Origin: Rhabdothermincola sediminis
GTDB lineage: Bacteria; Actinomycetota; Acidimicrobiia; Acidimicrobiales; Acidimicrobilacustridaceae
Direction of reading: 5' to 3'
NCBI RefSeq assembly: GCF_014805525.1
Contig: NZ_JACFSZ010000004.1
Coordinates: 1 to 64,000, forward strand
Length of the DNA stretch: 64,000 nucleotides
In this document: one piece after another, positions 7,665-15,823 of the stretch
Layout: each line of letters starts with the position of its first letter
Numbering within the stretch: the first letter of the stretch is position 1
Position numbers and translations under genes: made by a program
The notes under the pieces: generated by a model
Told to the model about the DNA's origin: nothing
Databases searched by the model: none
Seen by the model: only the letters and a program-made list of their open reading frames with translations

Positions 7665-8810
7665 TCATCCGCTCGTCGTCGCCCCTTCCGTTCCCGTCGG
7701 GCGCTGCTTGAGCTTTGCCTCGATGAGGCCGTTGAGCGCGTCGGCGATCTCGTGGTCGCGGCCCTGGGTGGCGTGCTGGTAGATGAGGGCCGCACGCGAG
7801 GTCGACTGACCGAACCTCGCCATCAGCTCCTTCGTGCTCGCGCCCGTCATCGCGGCGAGCGTGTTGCCGGTGTGGCGGAGGTCGTGGGGCTTCATGCCCT
7901 CGATGCCCAGCTCGGTCATCGTTCGGTTCCACGCTGAGTACCACGTTGCCCGGCGCAGCGGCTGCCCGTTCGCTCCACAGAACACGAGGCCCTTCTTGCC
8001 CGGCGCTGCGTAGGTGGCGAGGTGCGCCTCTAGTTCGGGCTTGAGCATCGCTGGGATGGCCACGGTGCGGATGCCGGCGTCGGACTTCGGCGGGCCCAGG
8101 ATGTGCGTGCCGTCCTTCAGTTCCTGGTACTGCTCGACCACCTTGATGCGGCCGTGTAGCAGATCGATCCGCTCGCGGGTGAGCGCCAGCATCTCGCCGA
8201 GGCGCAGCCCGACGAAGGCACCGACGAGCACCATCGCCCGGAAGCGTGGCTCGATCGTGTCGGCGATCTCGAACACCTGGGGGATCGAGGCGATCGGCCG
8301 CTCGGGTGCCTTCTCCTGGCCGGCGCCCTTGATCACGCACGGGTTCCGCACGAGCAGCTCGTCGGCCACCGCCGTGTTCAGGATGGCGTGTAGCAGCCGG
8401 TAGCACTTTGCCACCGTGGTCGGGCCCGGCTTGCCGGCCTTGAGCATCCCCGAGTGCCAGTCCCGCACCTTGCTCGGCGTGATCTTCGCCAACTCGAGGT
8501 CGCCGAGCACTGGGAGGATGTGAAGCCGCAGCTCGCCCTCGTACAGCTCGACGGTGCGAGGTCGAAGATCCGGTCGTTGCTCCAGCCACTTCGTCGAGTA
8601 CTCGCGAAGCGTCACCTTCCCGGCGATCGGGTTCACCCACGTCCCGCGCTCCATGTCGGCTCGCACCGTCGATAGGTACGCCTCGGCATCGCGCTTGGTC
8701 CGGAACGTCGTCGGCGCGGCGGCCATCTTCCCGTCGACCCGGTAGCGCGCCTGGTATCGCCCGGACGGCAGCTTGCGCACGCTGCCCCACGACGCCTTGG
8801 CCTTTGTCAT
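7665..8810 (-). CDS. Tyrosine recombinase (phage-type integrase)
   Basis: 381 residues from the ATG at 8810 (an ATG at 8846 would add 12 residues). An N-terminal arm-binding domain (WGSVRKLPSGRYQARYR) and a SAM-like core-binding domain (about 65-155) precede the catalytic domain. Catalytic residues visible are Arg203 (GLRLGE), Lys242 (PPKSDAG), His309 and Arg312 (HDLRHT) and the nucleophile Tyr344 (ALIYQH). The second His position (usually GHSS) reads GQST, so it is Gln335. It lies 122 bp from the tRNA-Gly gene, the usual arrangement for integration into a tRNA 3' end, and would cut and rejoin the att sites of this element. Confidence 0.9.
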   Translation of the reverse strand: MTKAKASWGSVRKLPSGRYQARYRVDGKMAAAPTTFRTKRDAEAYLSTVRADMERGTWVNPIAGKVTLREYSTKWLEQRPDLRPRTVELYEGELRLHILPVLGDLELAKITPSKVRDWHSGMLKAGKPGPTTVAKCYRLLHAILNTAVADELLVRNPCVIKGAGQEKAPERPIASIPQVFEIADTIEPRFRAMVLVGAFVGLRLGEMLALTRERIDLLHGRIKVVEQYQELKDGTHILGPPKSDAGIRTVAIPAMLKPELEAHLATYAAPGKKGLVFCGANGQPLRRATWYSAWNRTMTELGIEGMKPHDLRHTGNTLAAMTGASTKELMARFGQSTSRAALIYQHATQGRDHEIADALNGLIEAKLKQRPTGTEGATTSG

Positions 8811-8880
8811 GCGCCCGATCATGGCACGGCCGAAGCGGTGTGGCACGCATGTGGCACATGACCGCCGAAGACGACGAAAC

Positions 8881-8921
8881 CCGCAGGCTGGAGACCTTCA
8901 GAAAGTGCCTCTGACCTGCGG
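8881..8921. repeat. Inverted repeat between integrase and tRNA-Gly
   Basis: CCGCAGG (8881-8887) is repeated inverted as CCTGCGG (8915-8921) across a 27-bp gap, directly after the tRNA 3' end. It may be part of the att/arm-site region or a weak terminator for the tRNA transcript; the sequence does not decide. Confidence 0.35.
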
Positions 8922-8931
8922 ATTTCTAGCG

Positions 8932-9002
8932 AGCGGGTGACGGGAATCGAACCCGCGTTCTCAGCTTGGGAAGCTGATGTTCTGCCTCTGAACTACACCC
9001 GC
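8932..9002 (-). tRNA. tRNA-Gly (anticodon CCC)
   Basis: The minus strand folds into a complete cloverleaf: acceptor GCGGGTG with CACCCGC, anticodon stem TCAGC/GCTGA round the loop TTCCCAA, and T-loop TTCGATT. The anticodon is CCC. CCA is not encoded; the base after the acceptor is T and the sequence then leaves the tRNA. The integrated element with the integrase begins at its 3' end, so this gene is the likely attachment site. Confidence 0.95.
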
Positions 9003-9132
9003 AGAGCCCGCCCATAGTAGGCGCCCCGCTCCCCTACCGACCACGCCGCCCGCGGGTGCTGCCCGTCACCGGCACCGGAGTTCGGCGCTCAGCCGTGCTC
9101 CGCCGCCGCCGAGTGGCCGAGCGGCGGTCCAC

Positions 9133-9138
9133 TAGCCT
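9133..9138 (+). promoter_or_regulatory. -10 box TAGCCT of dcd, leaderless
   Basis: TAGCCT lies exactly 7 nt before the GTG start of dcd and no Shine-Dalgarno sequence is present, as expected for a leaderless transcript. Confidence 0.6.
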
Positions 9139-9145
9139 CGCCGCC

Positions 9146-9709
9146 GTGATCCTGTCTGACCGCACCATCCGTGAGGAGATCGAGGCCGGCCGCATCGTCG
9201 TCGACCCCCTCGATCCGTCGTGCATCCAGCCCAGCTCGGTCGACCTGCACATCGACCGCTACTTCCGGGTGTTCCGCAACCACACGATGGGGTTCATCGA
9301 CGTGAAGCAGAACCTCGAGGACCTCACGGAGCTGGTCGAGATCGGCGAGGATGACGTCTTCATCCTCCACCCCGGCGAGTTCGTGCTCGGAAGCACCAGC
9401 GAGCGTGTGGCCCTACCGAACGACCTGGTGGCGAGGCTGGAGGGCAAGTCGTCGCTCGGTCGCCTGGGCCTGCTCATCCACTCCACCGCCGGCTTCGTCG
9501 ACGCCGGCTGGGACGGCCAGCTCACCCTGGAGCTGTCCAACGTGGCCAACCTGCCCATCACCCTCTACCCGGGCATGAAGATCGGCCAGATCTCCTTCAT
9601 CCGCATGACCACCGAAGCGGAGAACCCGTACGGCTCGCCGGCCGTGGGCTCGAAGTACCAGGGCCAGAAGGGCCCCCGCCCGAGCCGCTACTGGGAGAAC
9701 TTCGGCTGA
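9146..9709 (+). CDS. dcd: dCTP deaminase (possibly dUMP-forming)
   Basis: 187 residues from the leaderless GTG at 9146. It converts dCTP to dUTP, or directly to dUMP in the bifunctional form common in actinobacteria, feeding thymidylate synthesis. The signature [17 protein letters not shown] (about residues 107-123), followed by [12 protein letters not shown], carries the catalytic and nucleotide-binding residues; the C-terminal [16 protein letters not shown] lid is complete. Length is normal. The region before 9146 that is also open (from 9056) is not conserved and is excluded. It is followed at once by the tandem palindromic repeat. Confidence 0.95.
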   Translation: MILSDRTIREEIEAGRIVVDPLDPSCIQPSSVDLHIDRYFRVFRNHTMGFIDVKQNLEDLTELVEIGEDDVFILHPGEFVLGSTSERVALPNDLVARLEGKSSLGRLGLLIHSTAGFVDAGWDGQLTLELSNVANLPITLYPGMKIGQISFIRMTTEAENPYGSPAVGSKYQGQKGPRPSRYWENFG

Positions 9710-9726
9710 CCTCCCTCGCCGATCCC

Positions 9727-9923
9727 CGAACTGGCAGGGGGTTCGCGTGCTGGGGCACGCGTTTGACCTGCCGGTTCGCAAAGACCACCGAACTGGCAGG
9801 GGGTTCGCGTGCTGGGGCACGCGTTTGACCTGCCGGTTCGCAAAGACCACCGAACTGGCAGGGGGTTCGCGTGCTGGGGCACGCGTTTGACCTGCCGGTT
9901 CGCGGAGGCCGCCGAACCGGCAG
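9727..9923. repeat. Three tandem 62-bp units, each a long imperfect hairpin, plus a partial fourth
   Basis: Units start at 9727, 9789 and 9851, with an 11-bp stub at 9913. Units 1 and 2 are identical and unit 3 differs only in its last 12 bp. Each unit holds the hairpin GAACTGGCAGG, then CGCGTGC, a TGGG loop, GCACGCG and CCTGCCGGTTC, with a 5-bp internal mismatch. The tail GCCGGTTCG and the core GCGTGC-TGGG-GCACGCGTTTGAC are shared with a second locus at 35471-35577. The block lies between convergent genes and could also end transcription. Confidence 0.9.
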
Positions 9924-9932
9924 CGGAAGGGA

Positions 9933-10388
9933 TCAGCCGGTGGCGAGCTGCTCGGCGCGGAACGCGGCCCGCTCGTCAGGGGTGCGGGTGAACACCGCGT
10001 ACAGCTCGTTCACCAGGTCGTCCGCGTGGAAGGGGCGCACCAGCAGCCCATCCGCCCCCGCCTGCCAGACCCGGTCCCGGTCGTAGCGGGACGCGGCGAC
10101 CACCACCACGGCCACGTCGGCGACCTCGGGTCGCCGACGCACCTCCTCGAGCACCCCGAGAGCGGTTTCGGTGCCGGCGCCGACGAAGTCCAGCACCAGC
10201 GCCGTGAACGGGGGTTGCCCACCCACCAGCGCGCTCATCGCCTCTTCGGCGGAGTGGGCCCGGGCCGCACCCCAGCCGGCCGACTCGATGATGCGGGCCA
10301 CGAGCTCGCAGGCATCGGGATCGTCGTCGACGACCAGCACCCGGGTGGGGCCGTGCGCGGCCTCGTCAGTCTTCGATCGCCGCAGCAC
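9933..10388 (-). CDS. Stand-alone receiver-domain protein with an atypical active site
   Basis: 151 residues, a single CheY-like receiver. The acidic pocket VVDDDPD (Asp21-23) and phospho-acceptor Asp67 (ALVLDF) are present, but the invariant Lys of the KP motif is Arg118 (LLVRPF) and the usual switch Thr/Ser lies in an altered AAS stretch. There is no output domain. Its start overlaps the end of the EtfD-like gene by 23 bp, so it is co-transcribed and probably coupled to it. It may be phosphorylated poorly or act constitutively. The partner kinase is not in the window. Confidence 0.85.
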   Translation of the reverse strand: MLRRSKTDEAAHGPTRVLVVDDDPDACELVARIIESAGWGAARAHSAEEAMSALVGGQPPFTALVLDFVGAGTETALGVLEEVRRRPEVADVAVVVVAASRYDRDRVWQAGADGLLVRPFHADDLVNELYAVFTRTPDERAAFRAEQLATG

Positions 10389-12612
10389 CGACCTGCTCGC
10401 TCCCCCGGTCGCGCTTCTCGATCGCTTCGAGCACGTGCATGGCGATGTCGGCCACCTTCACTTGATCGTCGTCGAGGCCCTCACCCTTCACCCCGTCGTC
10501 GATCATGATGTAGCAGAACGGGCAGGCAGTGGCGATGCGGCCGGCGCCGGTGCGGATCAGCTCCTGCGAGCGTTCCACGTTGACCTGCTTGCCGACGTGC
10601 TCCTCCATCCACATGCGTGCCCCGCCGGCACCGCAGCACATGCCCTTGGTGCCGTTGCGGCTCGCCTCGACCACCTCCACCCCGCCGAGGGAGCCGATGA
10701 CCTTGCGGGGCGCGAGGTACACGTCGTTGTGCCGGCCGAGGTAGCACGAGTCGTGGTACACGATGCGCTCGTCAAGGCGGGCGTCGGTGAGATCCAGCTT
10801 GCCGCTCTCGATGAGCCACTCCAGGAACTGGCTGTGGTGCACCACCTCGTAGGTGCCGCCGAGCTGGGGGTACTCGTTGGCCAGGGTGTTGAAGCAGTGC
10901 GGGCACTGGGTGACGATCTTGCGCACGCCCATGCCGTTGAGCGTCTCGATGTTCTGCATGGCCAGCATCTGGAAGATGTACTCGTTGCCCGAACGGCGGG
11001 CAGGGTCACCGGTGCACATCTCGGCCGGCCCGAGGATGGCGAAGTCGATGTCGGCCCGTTTCATGAGCTGGGCCATGGCCTGGGTGACCTTCTTGTTCTT
11101 GTCGTCGAAGGAGCCGGCACAACCCACCCAGTAGAGGTACTCGGCCTCCAGCGGGCTGGACCCGTCGACGATCTGGATGCCGTCGAGCTTCGCCGTCCAG
11201 TCAGCCCGCTCCCCTTGGCTCATCCCCCAGGGGTTGCCGCTGTTCTCCATCGAGCGGTAGGCGTTGCCGAGCTCGGTGGGGAAGTTCGACTCCATCAGCG
11301 ACAGGTAGCGCCGCATGTCGAGGATCTTGTCGAGGATCTCGATGTTCACCGGGCAGTTCTCGTCGCAGGCCTTGCATGAGGTGCAGGCCCAGATCTCCTC
11401 GGGGGTGATGCGCTCAAACACCGAGTCGGCCGACACCGTGATCTCCGGATCGACACCGATGGGCGGCGAGACCGCCGGCGAGCCCGTGGCTGCCATCACC
11501 TCACCGGTCTTGAGCACGATCTCACGGGGGTCGAGCGGCTTGCCCGTCGCGTGCGCCGGGCACACCGACGTGCAGCGACCGCACATCGTGCAGGCGTCGG
11601 TGTCGAGCAGCTGCTTCCAGGTGAAATCCTCGATGGTGGAGGCGCCGAAGGTCTCGAGCTCGGTTTCCATCAGGTTCGGCATGGGCTTCATGGCGCCCTT
11701 CGGCCGGTCCCGGTCACGCAGGTACATGTTCAGCGGCGAGGTGAACATGTGACGCAGCATGGTGACCGGCAGGATGGCGAGGAACGCCAGGAACACGACC
11801 ACGTGCACGATCCACCAGGTCTGGTGCCATCCGGCGAGGTGTGAGGTCCCGTCGACGAGCTGCGCGATCGGGTACCCGACGAAGGACCACTTCTCGAACT
11901 CGGGCGAGCCTTCCGCGGCGATCCGGTACCCCTCTGCCAGGAAGCCCGTGACGGGCAGGGCGAGCAGCACGCCGAGGATCACCGCGTGCTCGGGCTTGGA
12001 CTTGATGCGGATGCGGTACGGCCGCTGCACGTAGCGGCGCACGATGGCCCACACCACACCGATGGTCAGGGTGACCCCGGCCGCGTCGCCGACGAAGGAG
12101 TACGCCTGGTACACCTGCCCGTGCAGGAACTTGAGCCCCTCGGGGAGCTGGTGGTTGATCTCGAGGATCATCGTGACCGCCAGCAGCACCAGGAAGCTGA
12201 AGTAGATGAGCGAGTGCATGATGCCCGCCGCCGGGTCCCGCAGCAGGGTCTGCATGTAGACCCCGGCACGGAAGTCGGCGAGGCGGCGCTTGACGTTCTT
12301 CGGGGTCGTCGCCCGGTTGTCGGGCTTGCCCCGCTCCCAGTTGCGGGTGCGGAACGAGAAGAGCACCGCGCCGTAGACGAGCAGGACCGGCACCACGATG
12401 TAGAAGGCCACCTTGAGCACGCTCGGGATCCCCCCGAACACCTCCCGGGTGATCGGGGAGTCGTCGTGCTGGTTGAACACCGCAGACGCCACGCCGGACA
12501 GGACGGTGAACACACCGATCAGGATCCCGATCGCGACGACGGCGTTGGACGCCTTGACGCGCGTGGAGGAGGTGCCCGCTGGGACGTCGCGTTCGCTGGT
12601 AGAGGCGCTCAT
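10366..12612 (-). CDS. Membrane iron-sulfur reductase, EtfD/HdrD-like
   Basis: 748 residues. The N-terminal third has about six membrane segments resembling the nitrate-reductase gamma/HdrE heme b subunit. Two ferredoxin-type clusters follow, CTMCGRCTSVCP and CTSCKACDENCP, then two CCG-type domains (YWVGCAGSFDD and CCGAGGARMW) of the heterodisulfide reductase type. This architecture matches mycobacterial EtfD (Rv0338c-like), which passes electrons from electron-transfer flavoprotein during fatty-acid oxidation to the quinone pool. No etf genes are nearby, so the donor is inferred. It overlaps the receiver gene downstream. The name EtfD is likely rather than proven. Confidence 0.8.
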   Translation of the reverse strand: MSASTSERDVPAGTSSTRVKASNAVVAIGILIGVFTVLSGVASAVFNQHDDSPITREVFGGIPSVLKVAFYIVVPVLLVYGAVLFSFRTRNWERGKPDNRATTPKNVKRRLADFRAGVYMQTLLRDPAAGIMHSLIYFSFLVLLAVTMILEINHQLPEGLKFLHGQVYQAYSFVGDAAGVTLTIGVVWAIVRRYVQRPYRIRIKSKPEHAVILGVLLALPVTGFLAEGYRIAAEGSPEFEKWSFVGYPIAQLVDGTSHLAGWHQTWWIVHVVVFLAFLAILPVTMLRHMFTSPLNMYLRDRDRPKGAMKPMPNLMETELETFGASTIEDFTWKQLLDTDACTMCGRCTSVCPAHATGKPLDPREIVLKTGEVMAATGSPAVSPPIGVDPEITVSADSVFERITPEEIWACTSCKACDENCPVNIEILDKILDMRRYLSLMESNFPTELGNAYRSMENSGNPWGMSQGERADWTAKLDGIQIVDGSSPLEAEYLYWVGCAGSFDDKNKKVTQAMAQLMKRADIDFAILGPAEMCTGDPARRSGNEYIFQMLAMQNIETLNGMGVRKIVTQCPHCFNTLANEYPQLGGTYEVVHHSQFLEWLIESGKLDLTDARLDERIVYHDSCYLGRHNDVYLAPRKVIGSLGGVEVVEASRNGTKGMCCGAGGARMWMEEHVGKQVNVERSQELIRTGAGRIATACPFCYIMIDDGVKGEGLDDDQVKVADIAMHVLEAIEKRDRGSEQVGAAAIED

Positions 12613-12712
12613 AGCAGGCCCGAAACTACTCGCCGGTAGGCTCGGTCACCGCATTCCCGGGGTGCTCGCCCGCCGCTCGCGCTGGGGGAGCAGGCCGGCT
12701 GGGCGCGGGGCG

Positions 12713-13135
12713 TCAACCGTAGGCTTGCTGGTCGAGCGCCCGGATGGTCTGTGCCATAGAGGCCATCAGCTTGTGGGCCAGGCCGGGCAGTTCGTCGAGC
12801 ACGCCGTTGAACTCACGCTGGCCGAGCACGAGCAGCGTCATCGGGGTGTCGGCCACCACCGTCGCGGTGCGGGGACCGCCGTCTAGCAGGGCCAGTTCAC
12901 CGAAGTGGTCACCCGGCCCGAGGGTCGCTACCTTCCGGCCGTTTCGCTTGACGGTGGCGTGGCCGTCGATGATGACGAACGATTCCCGGCCCGTGGTGCC
13001 CTCCTCGACGAGCACCCGCCCGGCCTCCACCTCCACCTCGTCGGAGGCCTTGGCGATCTTCTGCAGGTCCCGCCTGGAGAACGAGGAGAACAGCCGGATC
13101 TGGGCCAGGTGGTCGAGGTACGACGAGCGTGCCAT
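12713..13135 (-). CDS. Cyclic nucleotide-binding domain protein
   Basis: 140 residues from the ATG at 13135; an ATG 28 codons further upstream is possible, but the -10 box TAAGCT sits exactly 7 nt before 13135. It is a single cNMP-binding fold: an IRLFSSFSRRDLQKIA helix, then GRVLVEEGT, and the phosphate-binding cassette GDHFGELALLDGGPRTATV (about residues 83-101) with the Glu and Arg that contact cAMP in Crp-type proteins. There is no helix-turn-helix, so it is not a Crp regulator. It may be a small cAMP-responsive or pseudo-sensor protein. It is divergent from the GlnR-like gene. Confidence 0.85.
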   Translation of the reverse strand: MARSSYLDHLAQIRLFSSFSRRDLQKIAKASDEVEVEAGRVLVEEGTTGRESFVIIDGHATVKRNGRKVATLGPGDHFGELALLDGGPRTATVVADTPMTLLVLGQREFNGVLDELPGLAHKLMASMAQTIRALDQQAYG

Positions 13136-13142
13136 GCGCGGC

Positions 13143-13148
13143 AGCTTA
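13143..13148 (-). promoter_or_regulatory. -10 box TAAGCT of the cyclic nucleotide-binding gene
   Basis: On the minus strand TAAGCT lies 7 nt before the ATG at 13135, the same leaderless spacing as at dcd, gpmA and the ABC transporter gene. Confidence 0.55.
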
Positions 13149-13225
13149 GGTCTCGGCTGGGTGCGTGCGGCTGACTCGACGGTGAAGCTCATCGTGCTGC
13201 TCCCATCCCGATCGTTCACGAACCC

Positions 13226-13257
13226 GAAACCGTGCGGAAACGCCGGTTCCGTACGGT
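13226..13257 (+). promoter_or_regulatory. GlnR-box-like GAAAC repeat and -10 box before the winged-helix regulator
   Basis: GAAAC at 13226-13230 and again at 13237-13241, 11 bp apart, match the a/b half-site spacing of actinobacterial GlnR boxes. The -10 box TACGGT (13252-13257) lies 8 nt before the GTG start, suggesting autoregulation. Confidence 0.5.
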
Positions 13258-13265
13258 CGCTCGCC

Positions 13266-13826
13266 GTGGACGTGGTCCTCCTGCGATGGCCGCTGGAGCG
13301 GGAAAGGCGTGCTCACCTCGAGCGAGAGGGCCGGCCGCGACTGCTGCTGCTCGACGACGGGGTGGCTCCCCCGGCACCCGTCGATTGCCTGGAGGACTGG
13401 GTTCGGGTGCCTGCGGCGGCGGAGGACTTGCGCTCGAGGGTCGATGCCCTCGCCCAGCGCTTCCGGGCACATCACCGCGCCTCGCCGACGCTCGATGGCG
13501 ATGGAGTCCTGCGTTGTGGCGAGCAGTGGGTGCTACTGCCTCCGGTCGAAGCCAGGCTGGTGGGCGCGCTGCTCGAGCGCATGGGCGCCGTCGTGAGCCG
13601 CGAACAGCTGTCGAGGGTGGGCTGGCCTGGTGGCTCGCCCGGGCGCAACGCGCTCGATGTACACGTGCTGCGCTCGCGGCGGCGCATCGCCCCGCTCGGC
13701 CTGGCGATCCGCACCGTGCGCTCCCGCGGCTACCTGCTGGAGCTCGGCCCCGGCGTAACGGCAGCCGGCGGCGAGGACGGATCGACGGCGTCAGATCCGT
13801 GTCAGGAAACCGTGCGGAACGCGTAA
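13266..13826 (+). CDS. GlnR-like winged-helix (OmpR-type) regulator
   Basis: 186 residues from the leaderless GTG at 13266. The C-terminal half is an OmpR-type winged helix: LLPPVEARLVGALLERMG, then VVSREQLSRVGWP, the NALDVHVLRSRRRI recognition helix and the IRTVRSRGYLLEL wing. The first 75 residues are too short and too altered to be a normal receiver; no phospho-acceptor pocket is visible. GlnR of Streptomyces is likewise an orphan OmpR-type protein with an atypical receiver. It lies immediately upstream of amt-glnK, and GAAAC-type repeats flank it on both sides. A role in nitrogen control is therefore likely but inferred from context. Confidence 0.7.
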   Translation: MDVVLLRWPLERERRAHLEREGRPRLLLLDDGVAPPAPVDCLEDWVRVPAAAEDLRSRVDALAQRFRAHHRASPTLDGDGVLRCGEQWVLLPPVEARLVGALLERMGAVVSREQLSRVGWPGGSPGRNALDVHVLRSRRRIAPLGLAIRTVRSRGYLLELGPGVTAAGGEDGSTASDPCQETVRNA

Positions 13827-13865
13827 CGGATCTCGCATCACCGGGAAACACCCCGTTCCTACCGT
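13806..13865 (+). promoter_or_regulatory. amt promoter with GlnR-box-like half-sites
   Basis: GAAAC (13806-13810) is followed 11 bp later by GAACG (13817-13821), then GTAAC (13823-13827) and GAAAC (13845-13849); the -10 box TACCGT is at 13860-13865. The first 16 bp (GAAACCGTGCGGAAC) nearly repeat the block before the regulator gene, pointing to a shared protein. Confidence 0.5.
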
Positions 13866-13909
13866 CGCAGCGTGGTCTCCGACGGGCCACTCGACAGTGA
13901 GGAGGACAC

Positions 13910-15343
13910 ATGCGAAGAAGGCTGCTCGCCGCTGCGGCGGTGATCGCGACCGTGCTAGCGATCAGCGCTGCGCCGGCACTCGCGCAGGAGGGCAACGAGG
14001 TGGTCGCGGAGCCGCTCACCGCCGATGCCGTCCAGGTCGCGCTCGACAACATCTGGGTGCTCATCGCCGCGGTGTTGGTGATCTTCATGCAGGCGGGCTT
14101 CGCGCTCGTCGAAGCCGGCCTCACTCGGGCCAAGAGCGTCGCCAACATCATGATGAAGAACCTGATGGACTTCTGCGTCGGCGTGCTGGCCTTCGCCGCG
14201 GTCGGGTTCGCGATCGCGTTCGGCACGGGCAACGATCTGTTCGGCACGTCGGGCTGGTTCCTCGATTCAGCGGAGTTCACCAAGAACTACCTGGCCGAAT
14301 CGACGCTGAGCCTGCCGACGTTCTTCATCTTCCAGGTGGCGTTCGCCGCCACGGCGGCCACCATCGTGTCGGGGGCGATGGCCGAGCGGACCAAGTTCAA
14401 GAGCTACTTCGTGTACAGCTTTCTGATCACCGCCCTGGTGTACCCGGTGGTCGTGCACTGGACCTGGGGCGGTGGCTGGCTGGCGAACCTCGACACCCCC
14501 TACATCGACTTCGCCGGCTCCAGCATCGTCCACATGGTCGGGGGCATCGCGGCGCTCGTCGGTGCCGCCTACCTGGGTCCACGCATCGGGAAGTACGGCC
14601 CGGACGGCAAGCCACGGGCCATCCCCGGGCACTCCATCCCCTTCGCCATCATCGGGGTGTTCATCCTGTTCATCGGCTGGTTCGGGTTCAACCCCGGGTC
14701 GCAGCTCGCGGCTGACGGCGTCGTGCCCGCGGTGGCGGTCACCACGCTGATCGCCGGTGCCGCCGGCGGGGTGGCGGCGATGGCCGCCATCTGGCTGAAG
14801 ACCGGCAAGCCCGACGTGGCCATGACGGGCAACGGGGTGCTTGCCGGACTGGTCGGCATCACCGCCGGCACCGCGCACGTCAACAATTGGGGCGCGGTGG
14901 CCATCGGAGCGATCGCCGGTGGCATTGTGGTCGCGGCGGTGCTGTTCTTCGACAGGGTCCGTATCGACGACCCGGTGGGGGCGGTGTCGGTGCACGGGGT
15001 TTGCGGAGCGTTCGGAGCCCTGGCGGTCGGGCTCTTCGCCACCACCGACGGCTCCCCACTCGGCGCCGACTCGGTCGACGGCCTCTTCTACGGAGGTGGG
15101 GCCAGCCAGCTCGCCACCCAAGCCATCGGCGTGGTGGCGATCGCGGCGTTCGTGGCGGTGACGATGGTCATCGTGTTCGGTGGGATCAAGCTGGTCCTCG
15201 GGCTGCGGGTCCCCGAGGAGGAGGAGCTCGCGGGCCTCGACGTCGCCGAGCACGGTGCGCCCGGCTACGGCCCGGACGTGCTCGGTGGCTCAGGGATCGG
15301 CGACTTCTCGCTGGTCGGTGTGCCCGTCCCGGCAGGAAAGTAG
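13910..15343 (+). CDS. amt: Ammonium transporter
   Basis: 477 residues with a signal peptide (MRRRLLAAAAVIATVLAIS, cleavage near ALA-QE at about 25) and eleven membrane segments of the Amt/MEP/Rh family. Family motifs are visible: QAGFALVEAGLTRAKS, the AGSSIVHMVGG segment with the first pore His, and the second-half VSVHGVCGAFGAL with the twin pore His. It moves ammonium inward and is gated by GlnK, whose gene follows directly. The SD GAGGAGG precedes the ATG. Expression is probably controlled by the GlnR-like protein upstream. Confidence 0.95.
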   Translation: MRRRLLAAAAVIATVLAISAAPALAQEGNEVVAEPLTADAVQVALDNIWVLIAAVLVIFMQAGFALVEAGLTRAKSVANIMMKNLMDFCVGVLAFAAVGFAIAFGTGNDLFGTSGWFLDSAEFTKNYLAESTLSLPTFFIFQVAFAATAATIVSGAMAERTKFKSYFVYSFLITALVYPVVVHWTWGGGWLANLDTPYIDFAGSSIVHMVGGIAALVGAAYLGPRIGKYGPDGKPRAIPGHSIPFAIIGVFILFIGWFGFNPGSQLAADGVVPAVAVTTLIAGAAGGVAAMAAIWLKTGKPDVAMTGNGVLAGLVGITAGTAHVNNWGAVAIGAIAGGIVVAAVLFFDRVRIDDPVGAVSVHGVCGAFGALAVGLFATTDGSPLGADSVDGLFYGGGASQLATQAIGVVAIAAFVAVTMVIVFGGIKLVLGLRVPEEEELAGLDVAEHGAPGYGPDVLGGSGIGDFSLVGVPVPAGK

Positions 15344-15694
<351 letters not shown>

Positions 15695-15735
15695 CCGGTC
15701 GGGTACACCGGACTGCCGAATTCTCGATCCCCCGA

Positions 15736-15774
15736 CGGCGGAGGGACCCGACACTCAGCCGGGTCCCTCCGCCG
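15736..15774. terminator. 15-bp perfect hairpin between glnK and gpmA
   Basis: CGGCGGAGGGACCCG (15736-15750) pairs with its exact complement at 15760-15774 round a 9-nt loop. It sits between convergent genes and has no T-tract, as usual for terminators in high-GC actinobacteria. Confidence 0.8.
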
Positions 15775-15823
15775 CGTGCGGGTGTACAAGTGGTTCCGAC
15801 CGCCTGCCGACGGCAGGTTCGCC

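Noticed and set aside
9727-9923. CRISPR array
   Set aside because: There are only three units, no variable spacers (the units are identical end to end) and no cas genes nearby. The hairpin structure and the second locus point to a REP-like family instead.
12744-13265. Upstream part of the open frame that leads into the GlnR-like gene
   Set aside because: It lies antisense to the cyclic nucleotide-binding gene. The promoter and GTG at 13266 mark the real start.
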